This document shows positions 36,453 through 44,304 of a stretch of 64,000 bases of DNA, in pieces; within the stretch, counting starts at the first letter, position 1; each line of letters starts with the position of its first letter. The DNA comes from Microvenator marinus (GTDB lineage Bacteria; Myxococcota_A; Bradymonadia; Bradymonadales; Bradymonadaceae). Position numbers and translations under genes: made by a program. The stretch spans positions 769,501 through 833,500 of the forward strand of contig NZ_CP042467.1 in the NCBI RefSeq assembly GCF_007993755.1, given 5' to 3'. A model generated the notes under the pieces. The model did no database searches, was not told where the DNA came from, and saw only the letters and a program-made list of their open reading frames with translations.

Positions 36453-36884
36453 ATGACCGATGTCCTTCTGAACACACTTCGAAAATCCCCTTTATTTGAG
36501 CAGGTTTCCGAAGACCTTCTGCAAATGCTTTCCGAAAACGCTAAGTTAGTTTCGTTTTCTTCCGGTCAAAGCTTGATCGAAGAGGGAAAACAAGTGGAGA
36601 ACCTGGTCCTGGTGGTCGAAGGTTCGATCAAGGTGTTTACGAATGCGTTTGGAAAGCATGTCGACCTCAAAGAAATGGGACCTGGCGATTATGTGGGAGA
36701 GGTTTCGTTGCTCAGCGGAAAAGCTGCAACAGCAACTGTTCAAGCGGCGAGCGACGTCGAGGCACTCTTGCTACCCAAGAAGGCCATCCAAGACGCGGTG
36801 GCGGCTGACGAACACCTCAGAAAAAGAATCGAAGGAACAACGCTTCAGCGTGCCAAAGATACACTCGGAAAAGTTCTACAATAA
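36453..36884 (+). CDS. Single-domain cyclic-nucleotide-binding-fold protein
   Basis: A 143-residue stand-alone cNMP-binding fold: LRKSPLFEQVSEDLLQMLSENAKLVSF, SSGQSLIEEGKQVENLVLVVEGSIKV, then the phosphate-cassette region MGPGDYVGEVSLLSGKAATATVQA. Glu is kept in GEVSLL, while the Arg of the consensus RxA is replaced by Lys (KAATA), so ligand binding may be altered. There is no effector domain. It is the first gene after a terminator and is followed 51 bases later by the lipoprotein gene, so it probably opens a four-gene operon through the matrixin protease. Confidence 0.9.
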   Translation: MTDVLLNTLRKSPLFEQVSEDLLQMLSENAKLVSFSSGQSLIEEGKQVENLVLVVEGSIKVFTNAFGKHVDLKEMGPGDYVGEVSLLSGKAATATVQAASDVEALLLPKKAIQDAVAADEHLRKRIEGTTLQRAKDTLGKVLQ

Positions 36885-36935
36885 ATGGTTAGGTGGCCAG
36901 CTGAGTGGGCTACCTCAGTTGAGCTAGAGAAGAAC

Positions 36936-38837
36936 GTGAAAAAACTGCTTTTATTAGGTCTCGTAGGCATCCTTTCATGTGCAGAGGACGTGGAAGAACC
37001 GTACGTGCGTCCCCCCAAAGATTCGGACGAGCCTTGGGTTTTAGTGGACGTGTATCACACCACAAAACAGAACCCCGTCGACTATCGGCTCGACAAAGAT
37101 GAGTTTGGATATCAGGGAGTCTTTGGATTTTGGAGGGCATTCGAGCACCTCAAAAATAACGAATACAATTGGACGGCCATAAGAACCGAACCGTTTTCGG
37201 CCCCACGGCTCGAAGGGTTCGATGTTATCTTCATCAATCTACTCTCCGAGGATCGACCTGATTTCACCGACGAAGAGATCGACGTGATCTTAGAGTTCGT
37301 AGAGAACGGTGGTGGCCTCTTTGTTATCGCGGATCATACCAACGTGTACAGGCATGCGGAGAGGATTAACCGCTTCTTGATTCCGATGGGTATAGAAGTC
37401 ACCTACCACACCGCCACAGATCAGCCGCCTGAGTACGCCGTTGCGGGACTCGGGTGGACACTTACCTGGGACTTTGTGCCGCATCCTGTCACCCAAGATC
37501 TGGAGATGATCAGCCTTCAGACCGGTGGCCCCATGATCTCCGAATCTGGCGGGCTCGCTTTTACTTCTGAGGGCTCTTTTGCTGACTATTGGGATCCCAA
37601 CGCAGGTGGTGGTCTCTTTGGAAACTGGCGTTGGGACGGCATCAACACCGTTCATACGTTGACGTTGGACGAGGAGATTACTGAGTCAGCGCGTTTCGCG
37701 TTTAGCATCGAAGGTGTTCCGGTGGAGTACACGTCAGGCGCTGAAGAAACGCCTGCCGAAATCGTGACAGCCATCGCAGAAGCCATCAACGCCTCGAGTG
37801 AGCTCGAAGGGGTGGTAACGGCAACGCCTAGCCAAAACACGGGTACCGTAAGAATCAAGGCCGTCGCCGAATGGAAGGCCTTTGAATCTGCATGGACCGA
37901 AGGCCCCGCCACGCTCGAAGAGACTCTCCCTCTGGAAGCTTTAGAGAAGAAAGGCCCGCTCGAAGTGGTAGCCGCAGAGGAATACGGCCAGGGTCGCGTC
38001 GTGGTTGCGGGCGACCAAAACATGTTCGGAGACGCCTGGCTCCATTTTGGGGACAACTTCGAGTTCTTCATGAATGCGATGGAATGGGCCGCAAAAATGG
38101 ACGGGGCCGAGACGCCGTTGCGCGACATCAAGCCGATGGGTATCAATATCGGCCTCTATCAAACCAAAACAAACTTCAAAGCGGGTCGTAACTCCAACGA
38201 AGGATTCTTCGCGTTCTTCACCAACGCCAACCGAGATCTGGACGTGACTGCGCGTGCCACGACCCGGCTCGAAGCGACCGATGACATCATGTTCGTGATG
38301 ACGCCCGAAGAGGAGTTCACTCAAGATGAACTCACCGCTCTCAGCCAATACACACGGGACGGGAAAAAGTTGGTGGTGACATTCAGCCCAGATCAAATCA
38401 ATCAGGTAACGACACAGGTCTTGCAGCACGTGGCTCCTGGTTTTGACCTGAATGGCCGCACGCTTGACGACCCGACATTTGGCGCCAACACGAGCTCAAT
38501 TTTGACAGGCCCTTTGCCTGCACTCTCAGAGAAGCTGGACGTAGGTGGCCTAGAGATTGCCGACTACGAGGAAGGCGAGGATAGCGCCGCTCGTATCTTC
38601 AATATCACTTCCACCTGGGGAGAGTCGCTGGTTCAAGCAGGTGAGACCGACGTGGTTGATGTTGCCAGAACGCTAAAAACACCAGAAGGTGGAGAAATCA
38701 TCATCTGGATGCAAGATGGTATGTTTAGAGGTCGCTCGATGGGGTCCTATCTAGGAAACCCAAAGGAATGGAACCGACCTCAGATCGAGTTACACTATCG
38801 TCTCTTTGATTACCTCAAGCGTACCGAAGAAGAATGA
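36936..38837 (+). CDS. GATase-like-fold lipoprotein with inserted module
   Basis: A 633-residue predicted lipoprotein. The GTG at 36936 gives signal peptide VKKLLLLGLVGILSC; an ATG at 36885 would place 17 extra polar residues first. The N-terminal part resembles the class I glutamine amidotransferase-like fold of GldG/DUF4350-type proteins (GFDVIFINLL, VENGGGLFVIADHTN, VVAGDQNMFGD) with no catalytic Cys. Between residues about 238 and 318 a module (FSIEGVPVEYTSGAEETPAE, then IVTAIAEAINAS and GTVRIKA) interrupts it; this pattern resembles small beta-alpha modules in phage tail-sheath-type proteins. The C-terminal third has a second GATase-like fold (IMFVMTPEEEFTQDELTALSQ). Ends in ATGA overlap with the next gene. 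Confidence 0.82.
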   Translation: MKKLLLLGLVGILSCAEDVEEPYVRPPKDSDEPWVLVDVYHTTKQNPVDYRLDKDEFGYQGVFGFWRAFEHLKNNEYNWTAIRTEPFSAPRLEGFDVIFINLLSEDRPDFTDEEIDVILEFVENGGGLFVIADHTNVYRHAERINRFLIPMGIEVTYHTATDQPPEYAVAGLGWTLTWDFVPHPVTQDLEMISLQTGGPMISESGGLAFTSEGSFADYWDPNAGGGLFGNWRWDGINTVHTLTLDEEITESARFAFSIEGVPVEYTSGAEETPAEIVTAIAEAINASSELEGVVTATPSQNTGTVRIKAVAEWKAFESAWTEGPATLEETLPLEALEKKGPLEVVAAEEYGQGRVVVAGDQNMFGDAWLHFGDNFEFFMNAMEWAAKMDGAETPLRDIKPMGINIGLYQTKTNFKAGRNSNEGFFAFFTNANRDLDVTARATTRLEATDDIMFVMTPEEEFTQDELTALSQYTRDGKKLVVTFSPDQINQVTTQVLQHVAPGFDLNGRTLDDPTFGANTSSILTGPLPALSEKLDVGGLEIADYEEGEDSAARIFNITSTWGESLVQAGETDVVDVARTLKTPEGGEIIIWMQDGMFRGRSMGSYLGNPKEWNRPQIELHYRLFDYLKRTEEE

Positions 38838-39352
38838 AACACGCCCTACTCTCCCTCTTCATCGTCGCACTTGTGAGCTTCAGTGCCCACGCTGCGACCG
38901 TCCTGCATATGGACCTCAAGACACTCTCCAAGGAAGCTGATGCGATCGTGGTGGTGAGTGTCGAGGATGTTCAGACCGAGGTGAAAGACGGTCGAGTCTT
39001 TTCGAAGGCCACCTTTCGAACCGAAGACGTTTGGAAAGGCCAGCCGATGGATACATTTTCAATCCGTTATCTCGGCGGGAGGCATGGCAACCTCGTGACT
39101 CGGGTTCCGGGTTTGCCGATGTTTGCAGAAGGCTCTCGAGAAATTCTCTTCCTTGAGTCACACCCGAAACACAAGGGATGGGCAGTCCTGGGCCTCGAAC
39201 AAGGCCGCTTTGTTCTCAAAGAAGACCGCGTCGAGCGTAGTCCTGATGCTCACCTCCATCCGATCTCAGAAGACGGCAAACCTGTAGAGATGTCCGAATT
39301 TCCGAGCGACCTCAAGTCGTTCATGGCTGAGGTACTTGGAGCCAATGAATGA
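38834..39352 (+). CDS. Hypothetical secreted protein
   Basis: A 172-residue secreted protein with a clean signal peptide (MKHALLSLFIVALVSFSAHA). The mature part begins ATVLHMDLKTLSKEADAIVVVSVEDV, then KATFRTEDVWKGQ and a strand-rich domain ending in a short helical tail (DLKSFMAEVLG). The pattern EADAIVVVSVxxVxxxVxDG is common in uncharacterised myxobacterial exported proteins, often beside matrixins, but no function is known to me. It overlaps the lipoprotein gene before it and the matrixin gene after it, each as ATGA, so the three are likely made together. Confidence 0.85.
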   Translation: MKHALLSLFIVALVSFSAHAATVLHMDLKTLSKEADAIVVVSVEDVQTEVKDGRVFSKATFRTEDVWKGQPMDTFSIRYLGGRHGNLVTRVPGLPMFAEGSREILFLESHPKHKGWAVLGLEQGRFVLKEDRVERSPDAHLHPISEDGKPVEMSEFPSDLKSFMAEVLGANE

Positions 39353-40185
39353 AAGTCTGGGTTGTTCTTACGCTACTCCTCTTGTCTTTTGACGTATCGG
39401 CCTGGGTTCCAACCACCACTTGTACCGAATTCGGAGCTTTTCGATGTAAGGCTGGAGAGGTCCCAAAACAGGTGAAGTGGAACGCACGCTGTGTGAGCTA
39501 CTATCTCCATGAGGCTGGAAGCGCCGCCGTACCCACCGAAGACGGGATTCTTTCTGACGAGCTACTCTCAGCGGTAAATCTGGGCTTCGAAGCCTGGCAT
39601 GAAGTTGAGTGTTCTGACCTCCAGATTCTCTACGGGGGCGAAACCGACGATTCGCGCGCCGCCGCGGACGGAAAAGCCAATATTGTGGTCTGGCGAGACG
39701 ACGAGTGGCCCGAGGGCTACAGCCGAACGGCATTCGCACTGACGAGCGTGACGTATAACGCTGAAACGGGCCATATCGTAGATGCGGACATTGAGTTGAA
39801 CGGAGAATTCCATAACTTCACGGTCGGTGACGACAACCCAGAAGTGGACGTGCAAAACACGCTGACCCACGAAGTGGGGCACTTCATCGGCTTGGACCAC
39901 ACGCCCGAGATGACCGCCACCATGTTTGCATCAGCTGCGATCGGAGAGACCAGGAAGCGAACGCTCGAACAAGACGATATCGACGGTTTGTGCGCCATCT
40001 ATCCGCGGCTTACAGAACGTCGAACTTGCGATGCCCCGCCCCCTCATGTTTTTGAAGAAGACGTTGAAGAAGGTTGTTGCGCTACCGCTCCCGCAAAGCG
40101 CACTAGCACCCCGCTCGCCCTACTCTTCGGATTGCTCGGCTTGATTATTTTGAGATCACGCCTTCATCGAGCAGATAGACCGTAA
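39349..40185 (+). CDS. Matrixin-type zinc metalloprotease with MYXO-CTERM-like sorting tail
   Basis: A 278-residue exported metalloprotease. After a signal peptide (to about residue 18), the M10-type zinc site HEVGHFIGLDH (H174, E175, H178, H184) and a Met-turn (M192 in TATMFAS) are intact. The C-terminus has CDAPPP, an acidic linker, GCC, a hydrophobic helix (TPLALLFGLLGLIIL) and a basic end, matching the tripartite MYXO-CTERM anchoring signal of Myxococcota. No long propeptide Cys-switch is evident. ATGA overlap with the preceding gene. Its last 41 bases overlap the convergent rsmA gene. Confidence 0.95.
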   Translation: MKVWVVLTLLLLSFDVSAWVPTTTCTEFGAFRCKAGEVPKQVKWNARCVSYYLHEAGSAAVPTEDGILSDELLSAVNLGFEAWHEVECSDLQILYGGETDDSRAAADGKANIVVWRDDEWPEGYSRTAFALTSVTYNAETGHIVDADIELNGEFHNFTVGDDNPEVDVQNTLTHEVGHFIGLDHTPEMTATMFASAAIGETRKRTLEQDDIDGLCAIYPRLTERRTCDAPPPHVFEEDVEEGCCATAPAKRTSTPLALLFGLLGLIILRSRLHRADRP

Positions 40186-40981
40186 GGGCGAGAAATTCGT
40201 CAAATGAGACCCGCTCTGGGCGGATTTTTTCGTCCAATCCAGCCTTCTCTAGAGCTTCACGACCAGTTTCAGGCGGGACCCCAAATCGCTTCAAACCGTT
40301 CAACATGGTCTTGCGACGCACTTCAAAGACCGTCTTCACAAGCTTCTTAAACGGCTCGTGTAGCGATTTGTCGGCGATTCTCGACCCCTGCACAGGCTTG
40401 AATGTAACTACGGCGCTATGGACCTTTGGCGGCGGCACAAAGGCACCAGGGGGAAGCCCCATCACCTTTCGCGTGTCGGCCCAGAGCTCGACCATGACCG
40501 AAAGGGACCCATACGAAGAATCACCTGCTCGGGCGACGAGTCTGTCGGCGACCTCGCGTTGATACATCAACGTAAGGCTAGAAAAGCGCTCACTTTCCAA
40601 CATGCCGAACGTCAGGTCCACTGCCACATTATAGGGCAAATTTGCCACGGCGATGGTGCCCTCTTGGATCTGGCTCCAATCGAACCTGAGCGCATCGCCC
40701 TCGATGAGCTCAAAGCCGTCCACGCTGAGCTCTTCGCGCAAGAATTCCGCAGCATCACGGTCGATCTCGAGTGCCATGACTTCGGCGCCTCGCGCCAACA
40801 TCGACGTGGTCAACGTCCCGCATCCTGGCCCTACTTCTACAACCTGGGCGCCTTCTTTAACGCCGCCGAGATCACAAATCTTTCCGAGGATTTGGGGGTC
40901 CACGAGGAAATGTTGGCCGAATTGCTTCTTTCGCGAGTTCCCATAGGTCCGCGCCAATTGCGACGCATCTGGAAGACTCAC
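40145..40981 (-). CDS. rsmA: 16S rRNA (adenine1518/1519-N6)-dimethyltransferase
   Basis: KsgA/RsmA dimethylates two adenines in the 3' hairpin of 16S rRNA late in small-subunit assembly. In its 278 residues the family markers are QFGQHFLVDPQ, the SAM-binding VVEVGPGCGTLT, and the catalytic NLPYN motif; C-terminal helical domain FEVRRKTMLNGLKRFG is present. Start is a GTG (40981) overlapping the stop of the universal-stress-protein gene as GTGA. Its 3' end overlaps the convergent matrixin gene by 41 bases. Confidence 0.97.
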   Translation of the reverse strand: MSLPDASQLARTYGNSRKKQFGQHFLVDPQILGKICDLGGVKEGAQVVEVGPGCGTLTTSMLARGAEVMALEIDRDAAEFLREELSVDGFELIEGDALRFDWSQIQEGTIAVANLPYNVAVDLTFGMLESERFSSLTLMYQREVADRLVARAGDSSYGSLSVMVELWADTRKVMGLPPGAFVPPPKVHSAVVTFKPVQGSRIADKSLHEPFKKLVKTVFEVRRKTMLNGLKRFGVPPETGREALEKAGLDEKIRPERVSFDEFLALTVYLLDEGVISK

Positions 40982-41427
40982 GACTCCTCACCCGGGACCA
41001 GGAGCACCGGACGTTGGGCGCCCACAAATACACGGTGACTTGTGGACCCGAGAGATGCGCTTGAGTCGAAGGGCCTTCTTCCAAGGACAAGCAGATCCAC
41101 ACGTTCGTTGGCTGCCTTGTCCAAAATCACCTTCCAACGCGGACCGATCTCGATGTGTTGGCGCACGACGACCTTCTTCGATGTCCAATCGCTGATCCGA
41201 CGCTCTAGCTCGCTCTCTGCACGTTGACGTAATTTGGCGTAGAACGCCTCGAACTCGGCCAATTCCTCGTCGTCAGGACTCACGCCAACAATTGGCTCGA
41301 TGGCACTCACCACATGCAGTACAGCCGCATATTTCACGGCCAAATCCACGGCCAATTCTTCGGCGGGTGTACTTCGATGCGAATAGTCCGTTGCCAGAAG
41401 TATGCTATCTATTCGTGTCTCACTCAT
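40978..41427 (-). CDS. Universal stress protein (UspA family)
   Basis: A 149-residue single-domain Usp protein beginning MSETRIDSILLATDYSHRS, with the ATP-fold strand order and C-terminal LLVLGRRP...LGSTSHRVFVGAQRPVLLVP region. The G-2x-G-9x-G(S/T) ATP motif is only partly kept (second Gly not evident), so it may be a non-ATP-binding member. The ATG at 41427 is favoured over a longer frame to 41499 by the fold start. It overlaps rsmA. A divergent promoter to the Cys-rich lipoprotein lies upstream. Confidence 0.93.
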   Translation of the reverse strand: MSETRIDSILLATDYSHRSTPAEELAVDLAVKYAAVLHVVSAIEPIVGVSPDDEELAEFEAFYAKLRQRAESELERRISDWTSKKVVVRQHIEIGPRWKVILDKAANERVDLLVLGRRPFDSSASLGSTSHRVFVGAQRPVLLVPGEES

Positions 41428-41467
41428 GATCGTTCCAAAACAAAAGGTGGATGGAGCATAGATGCGC

Positions 41468-41495
41468 TTGTGGGGAATTCCAACCTTTTGATAAT
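41468..41495 (+). promoter_or_regulatory. Sigma70-like promoter for Cys-rich lipoprotein and PAP2-like genes
   Basis: A TTGTGG -35-like box and a GATAAT -10-like box (five of six consensus bases) are 16 bases apart, about 35 bases upstream of the GGAAGG ribosome site of the gene at 41544. Confidence 0.5.
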
Positions 41496-41543
41496 GCAAA
41501 TTTCCAGAATCCTAGTTACCCTGCCGAAACGGGAAGGACCAAG

Positions 41544-41876
41544 ATGTACCGATTATTGATTTTGTTTGTCTGCGGACTCGCTGCGTGTTTGCCTGCTGTG
41601 GAGGAGACCTGCGAGACGCTTGCAACTCAACATTGTGAGCAATGCACCACGTGCTCTGACGAGTTTTCGTCCAATGCACTTTGCGACGTGGATGCGAACA
41701 CTTGCCGAGATTCCATCATCACAAGATGCGAAACTCAGGCCGCCACGGTACCTGATCCCAAAAACGAACTACAAACCTGTGCTGATGCGCTTGAGGCGTA
41801 TCAATGCACAGAGTTTATGAGTGATTACGCATCTGGTGCGCGACCACTTCCACAAGAGTGCGACTACTTTCTCTGA
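41544..41876 (+). CDS. Small Cys-rich lipoprotein
   Basis: About 110 residues. The ATG at 41544, with GGAAGG upstream, gives a lipoprotein signal MYRLLILFVCGLAAC. The mature part is rich in Cys (about ten), in patterns such as CETLATQHCEQCTTC and CDVDANTCRD, pointing to a compact disulfide-bonded domain outside the inner membrane. No family is recognised. Its stop overlaps the start of the PAP2-like gene (TGATG), so the two are translationally coupled. Confidence 0.83.
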   Translation: MYRLLILFVCGLAACLPAVEETCETLATQHCEQCTTCSDEFSSNALCDVDANTCRDSIITRCETQAATVPDPKNELQTCADALEAYQCTEFMSDYASGARPLPQECDYFL

Positions 41877-43027
41877 TGAGCACGGGAGTTTCAGTGTTTT
41901 CAAAGTTTTTTCTAGTTCGCTTCCTTTGCGCGTTGATAGCTTTCTCTTTCGTTTCTCCAAGCGTGGTTGAAGCCCAAGACTCGACGAAGTCCTCCAAGAA
42001 GAAAAAGTCTTCGAAGAAAACCAAGAAGGAAGAGCCACCGCCTGAGGAACCTGAAGTTGAAGACGAGGCTGCGGCTAAGGCGGAGGAACTCGAGGCTGCA
42101 GTTGCCGAAGAAGCCGAAGAGGTTGTTGAGGAAGAGCCCGCCGCTGAAAGTGTCTTTGCCACAAGCTCGATCGCAGACATCGAAGCAGAGAAGCGCGCCG
42201 AAAAAATCGCCGCAGAGCGTATCCCCCGCGAAGCGAACTTCTCGGGAGCCGGACTTGTGCTGGATACGACGGTTCTTGCGCTGGGCGGCGTGCTCACATT
42301 CATGGGGCAAGACCTTGTCGGAACCACCGACCCATCGTTTGGCGCACCACAGCGTGGCAGTTGGGACTACGATATTTCCCTTAAGTTTCACGGCGATCTC
42401 GCTGAAGGCTCGGGCTTCCTTTTTGGAGTTGGAGACATCGCCGGATACGCTGTAGTCGGCGTTCCGGCCCTCGCTCTGGGCTCAACGTACCTCTGGCTCA
42501 TGCTAAACGAAGAGCCGATCTTAGCGACTCAATCTCGCAACGTTGACCACGCGTTTTGGGGCTTCTTTCGCACCATGGCTTGGACTTCCTTGTCCGTAGG
42601 CATCACCAAGACCTTGTTCGCGCGCCAACGCCCCTACCAAGCATTCGTTCGCACGGCCTACGGAGATAGCGACGTCAACGACTCTTTCGTTTCCACGCTC
42701 ACCACCTTTGCCTTTGCGTCGGCTTCCTATTCCTCATGGGGCCTCAGAGACTGGATGGTCAACGATCTTGGGTATTCGAATTTTGCGGGGACTCTGATTC
42801 CGTTCGGAACTTTCTACGGCCTGGCTACGCTCACAGCTGTAGCGCAAATCTACCAGCAAGAAGCCTACTTCTCCGACGTCCTCGTCGGTGGTCTTATTGG
42901 GTCTTTGGTTGGGAATTTGGTGTACGCCACCCACTTCGACCATCTGGGAACTCCCGAAACCAGAATCTCCACCCTTCCCTACTTCTCAGAGGACGGCGCG
43001 GGTCTCGCACTCAGCGGTCGTTTCTAG
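41876..43027 (+). CDS. PAP2-fold membrane protein with degraded phosphatase motifs
   Basis: A 383-residue protein. An N-terminal signal or anchor helix is followed by a Lys-rich then Glu/Ala-rich disordered tract (residues about 36-118), then a PAP2-type multi-helix domain. Motif 1 KxxxxxxRP is intact (K245 to P253). Motif 2, normally PSGH, reads VSTL within SFVSTLTTFAFA (270-275), losing the catalytic His. Motif 3, normally SRxxxxxHxxxD, reads QIYQQEAYFSD (324-334), keeping Asp but not Arg or His. The fold is kept while catalysis is probably lost. The start overlaps the lipoprotein stop. The 3' end overlaps the convergent TatD-like gene by 17 bases. Confidence 0.85.
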   Translation: MSTGVSVFSKFFLVRFLCALIAFSFVSPSVVEAQDSTKSSKKKKSSKKTKKEEPPPEEPEVEDEAAAKAEELEAAVAEEAEEVVEEEPAAESVFATSSIADIEAEKRAEKIAAERIPREANFSGAGLVLDTTVLALGGVLTFMGQDLVGTTDPSFGAPQRGSWDYDISLKFHGDLAEGSGFLFGVGDIAGYAVVGVPALALGSTYLWLMLNEEPILATQSRNVDHAFWGFFRTMAWTSLSVGITKTLFARQRPYQAFVRTAYGDSDVNDSFVSTLTTFAFASASYSSWGLRDWMVNDLGYSNFAGTLIPFGTFYGLATLTAVAQIYQQEAYFSDVLVGGLIGSLVGNLVYATHFDHLGTPETRISTLPYFSEDGAGLALSGRF

Positions 43028-43772
43028 AGAAAAACGCGTAAGCGTTGTCGAAGAGAATTTTTCGAGTCTGAGTTCCAGGCTCGAGTTCCCGTTCAAGTTT
43101 TGCCAACGCCAACACATCTACAGGACCTTCGCCAGCATTGGTTGCGACGGTAATTCGTTCGCCCAGCGACGACTTTGAGAGCTCAACGGCACTTTCAAAA
43201 TCGCCAACGACACGCAGCCCTGCGTAAACACCCGAGGCCAGCACCGCTTCGAGAGATATACGATTCACATCTAAGACCAACACGTTCGCATTATCGATCT
43301 TATCGGCAACTATGACGTCCAACATCTTGTAGGTCATGGTGACTCTGAGGTCGTCAGGCGGACTTATCACGACGGGAACGCTGAACTCCCTGGCCAGCCG
43401 CAACTGGCTCTTAAAGAGGTCCCACTCGTTCGCATTGTCCCCAAACACTCCAATCGGTCCGAGGCCAGCGATCTCGCCCTGCGAAAGATACGTTTCCAAA
43501 AGCCCCAAGACCTCGGCGTAGCCTCGGCCTGGGAAATTGCGCGCAGTGAGCCCGAGCCCGAGAAATGCATGAATATCGGCCGCCGCAAGGCGAGCCCTCT
43601 CGTACTTCATGAATTCGTCCCACCTTCCCCGCAACTCGTCCAAGGTTTTCGGGCAGGTGGAGAAGTAGGCGCTCGTGAAAAGATGAGTGACGCCGAAATA
43701 ACTCAGATTGTGCAGATCCTCCTGAGTCCGGCAAGAGGTGTGCAAATGCGCATCGAAAAGTCCTAGAGCCAT
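43011..43772 (-). CDS. TatD-like TIM-barrel metallohydrolase, divergent metal site
   Basis: A 253-residue TIM-barrel protein of the TatD-like amidohydrolase group, starting with the HxH metal motif FDAHLHTSC. Later family positions look changed: the usual VIHxR strand reads VVISPPDD, and the usual LLETDAP reads TVATNAGEGP. The GEIGLD-type strand is GEIAGLGPIGV, keeping Glu. A reduced or altered metal centre is therefore likely, and nuclease activity is uncertain. Its ATG overlaps the end of moaC by about 10 bases; the 3' end overlaps the PAP2-like gene. The role beside moaC is unknown. Confidence 0.82.
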   Translation of the reverse strand: MALGLFDAHLHTSCRTQEDLHNLSYFGVTHLFTSAYFSTCPKTLDELRGRWDEFMKYERARLAAADIHAFLGLGLTARNFPGRGYAEVLGLLETYLSQGEIAGLGPIGVFGDNANEWDLFKSQLRLAREFSVPVVISPPDDLRVTMTYKMLDVIVADKIDNANVLVLDVNRISLEAVLASGVYAGLRVVGDFESAVELSKSSLGERITVATNAGEGPVDVLALAKLERELEPGTQTRKILFDNAYAFFSRNDR

Positions 43773-44263
43773 TCAAAGCCCTCGGAACCCCCTGGGGGAT
43801 CTGGGTGAGTCCAGTGCCCGGTCTTTCCTCCAATCTTCTGCACGACATGAACACCGAAAATCACCGCTTCAGGGCAACGCGCCTTGACCATATCGAAAAT
43901 TGTGGCGAGTCCGATTTGCACGCCGACCAAGGCCTCCATCTCCACGCCTGTGGCCCCACGGCACCGCGTCGTGACTTCCAAGCCCACGACATCTGGCCCA
44001 AGACCAAAACGGATTTCTGCGTGGTCGAGCCCAATCGTGTGACATAGAGGGATGAGCTCGTCGGTTCGCTTCGTCGCCATAATCGCTGCAAGCCTCGCCA
44101 CCTGTAGCGCATCGCCCTTGGGTCCCTTAAGAAGGCCCACAACTTCGCCCGAAAGTTGGATAAAACCACGAGCTACTGCGGACCTAGCGGACATATCTTT
44201 TTTCGAAACATCCACCATTTGGGCGTCGCCCTTTTCATCGAGATGAGTGAGTTGTGATTTCAT
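43763..44263 (-). CDS. moaC: Cyclic pyranopterin monophosphate synthase MoaC
   Basis: Second step of molybdenum cofactor synthesis, forming cyclic pyranopterin monophosphate with MoaA. The sequence from ATG 44263 (GGGAAG upstream) shows AQMVDVSKKDMSARSA, KRTDELIPLCHTIGLDH and the C-terminal GVEMEALVGVQIGLATIFDM with the catalytic Asp/Lys region. Length about 166 residues, normal. moaA and other cofactor genes are not in the window, so moaC is isolated. It is divergent from a TPR lipoprotein gene with only 41 bases between starts. Confidence 0.97.
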   Translation of the reverse strand: MKSQLTHLDEKGDAQMVDVSKKDMSARSAVARGFIQLSGEVVGLLKGPKGDALQVARLAAIMATKRTDELIPLCHTIGLDHAEIRFGLGPDVVGLEVTTRCRGATGVEMEALVGVQIGLATIFDMVKARCPEAVIFGVHVVQKIGGKTGHWTHPDPPGGSEGFEWL

Positions 44264-44304
44264 GGCACTTCCCTTCAACCCGAGGTGTCGAGTATGACCA
44301 CCTC

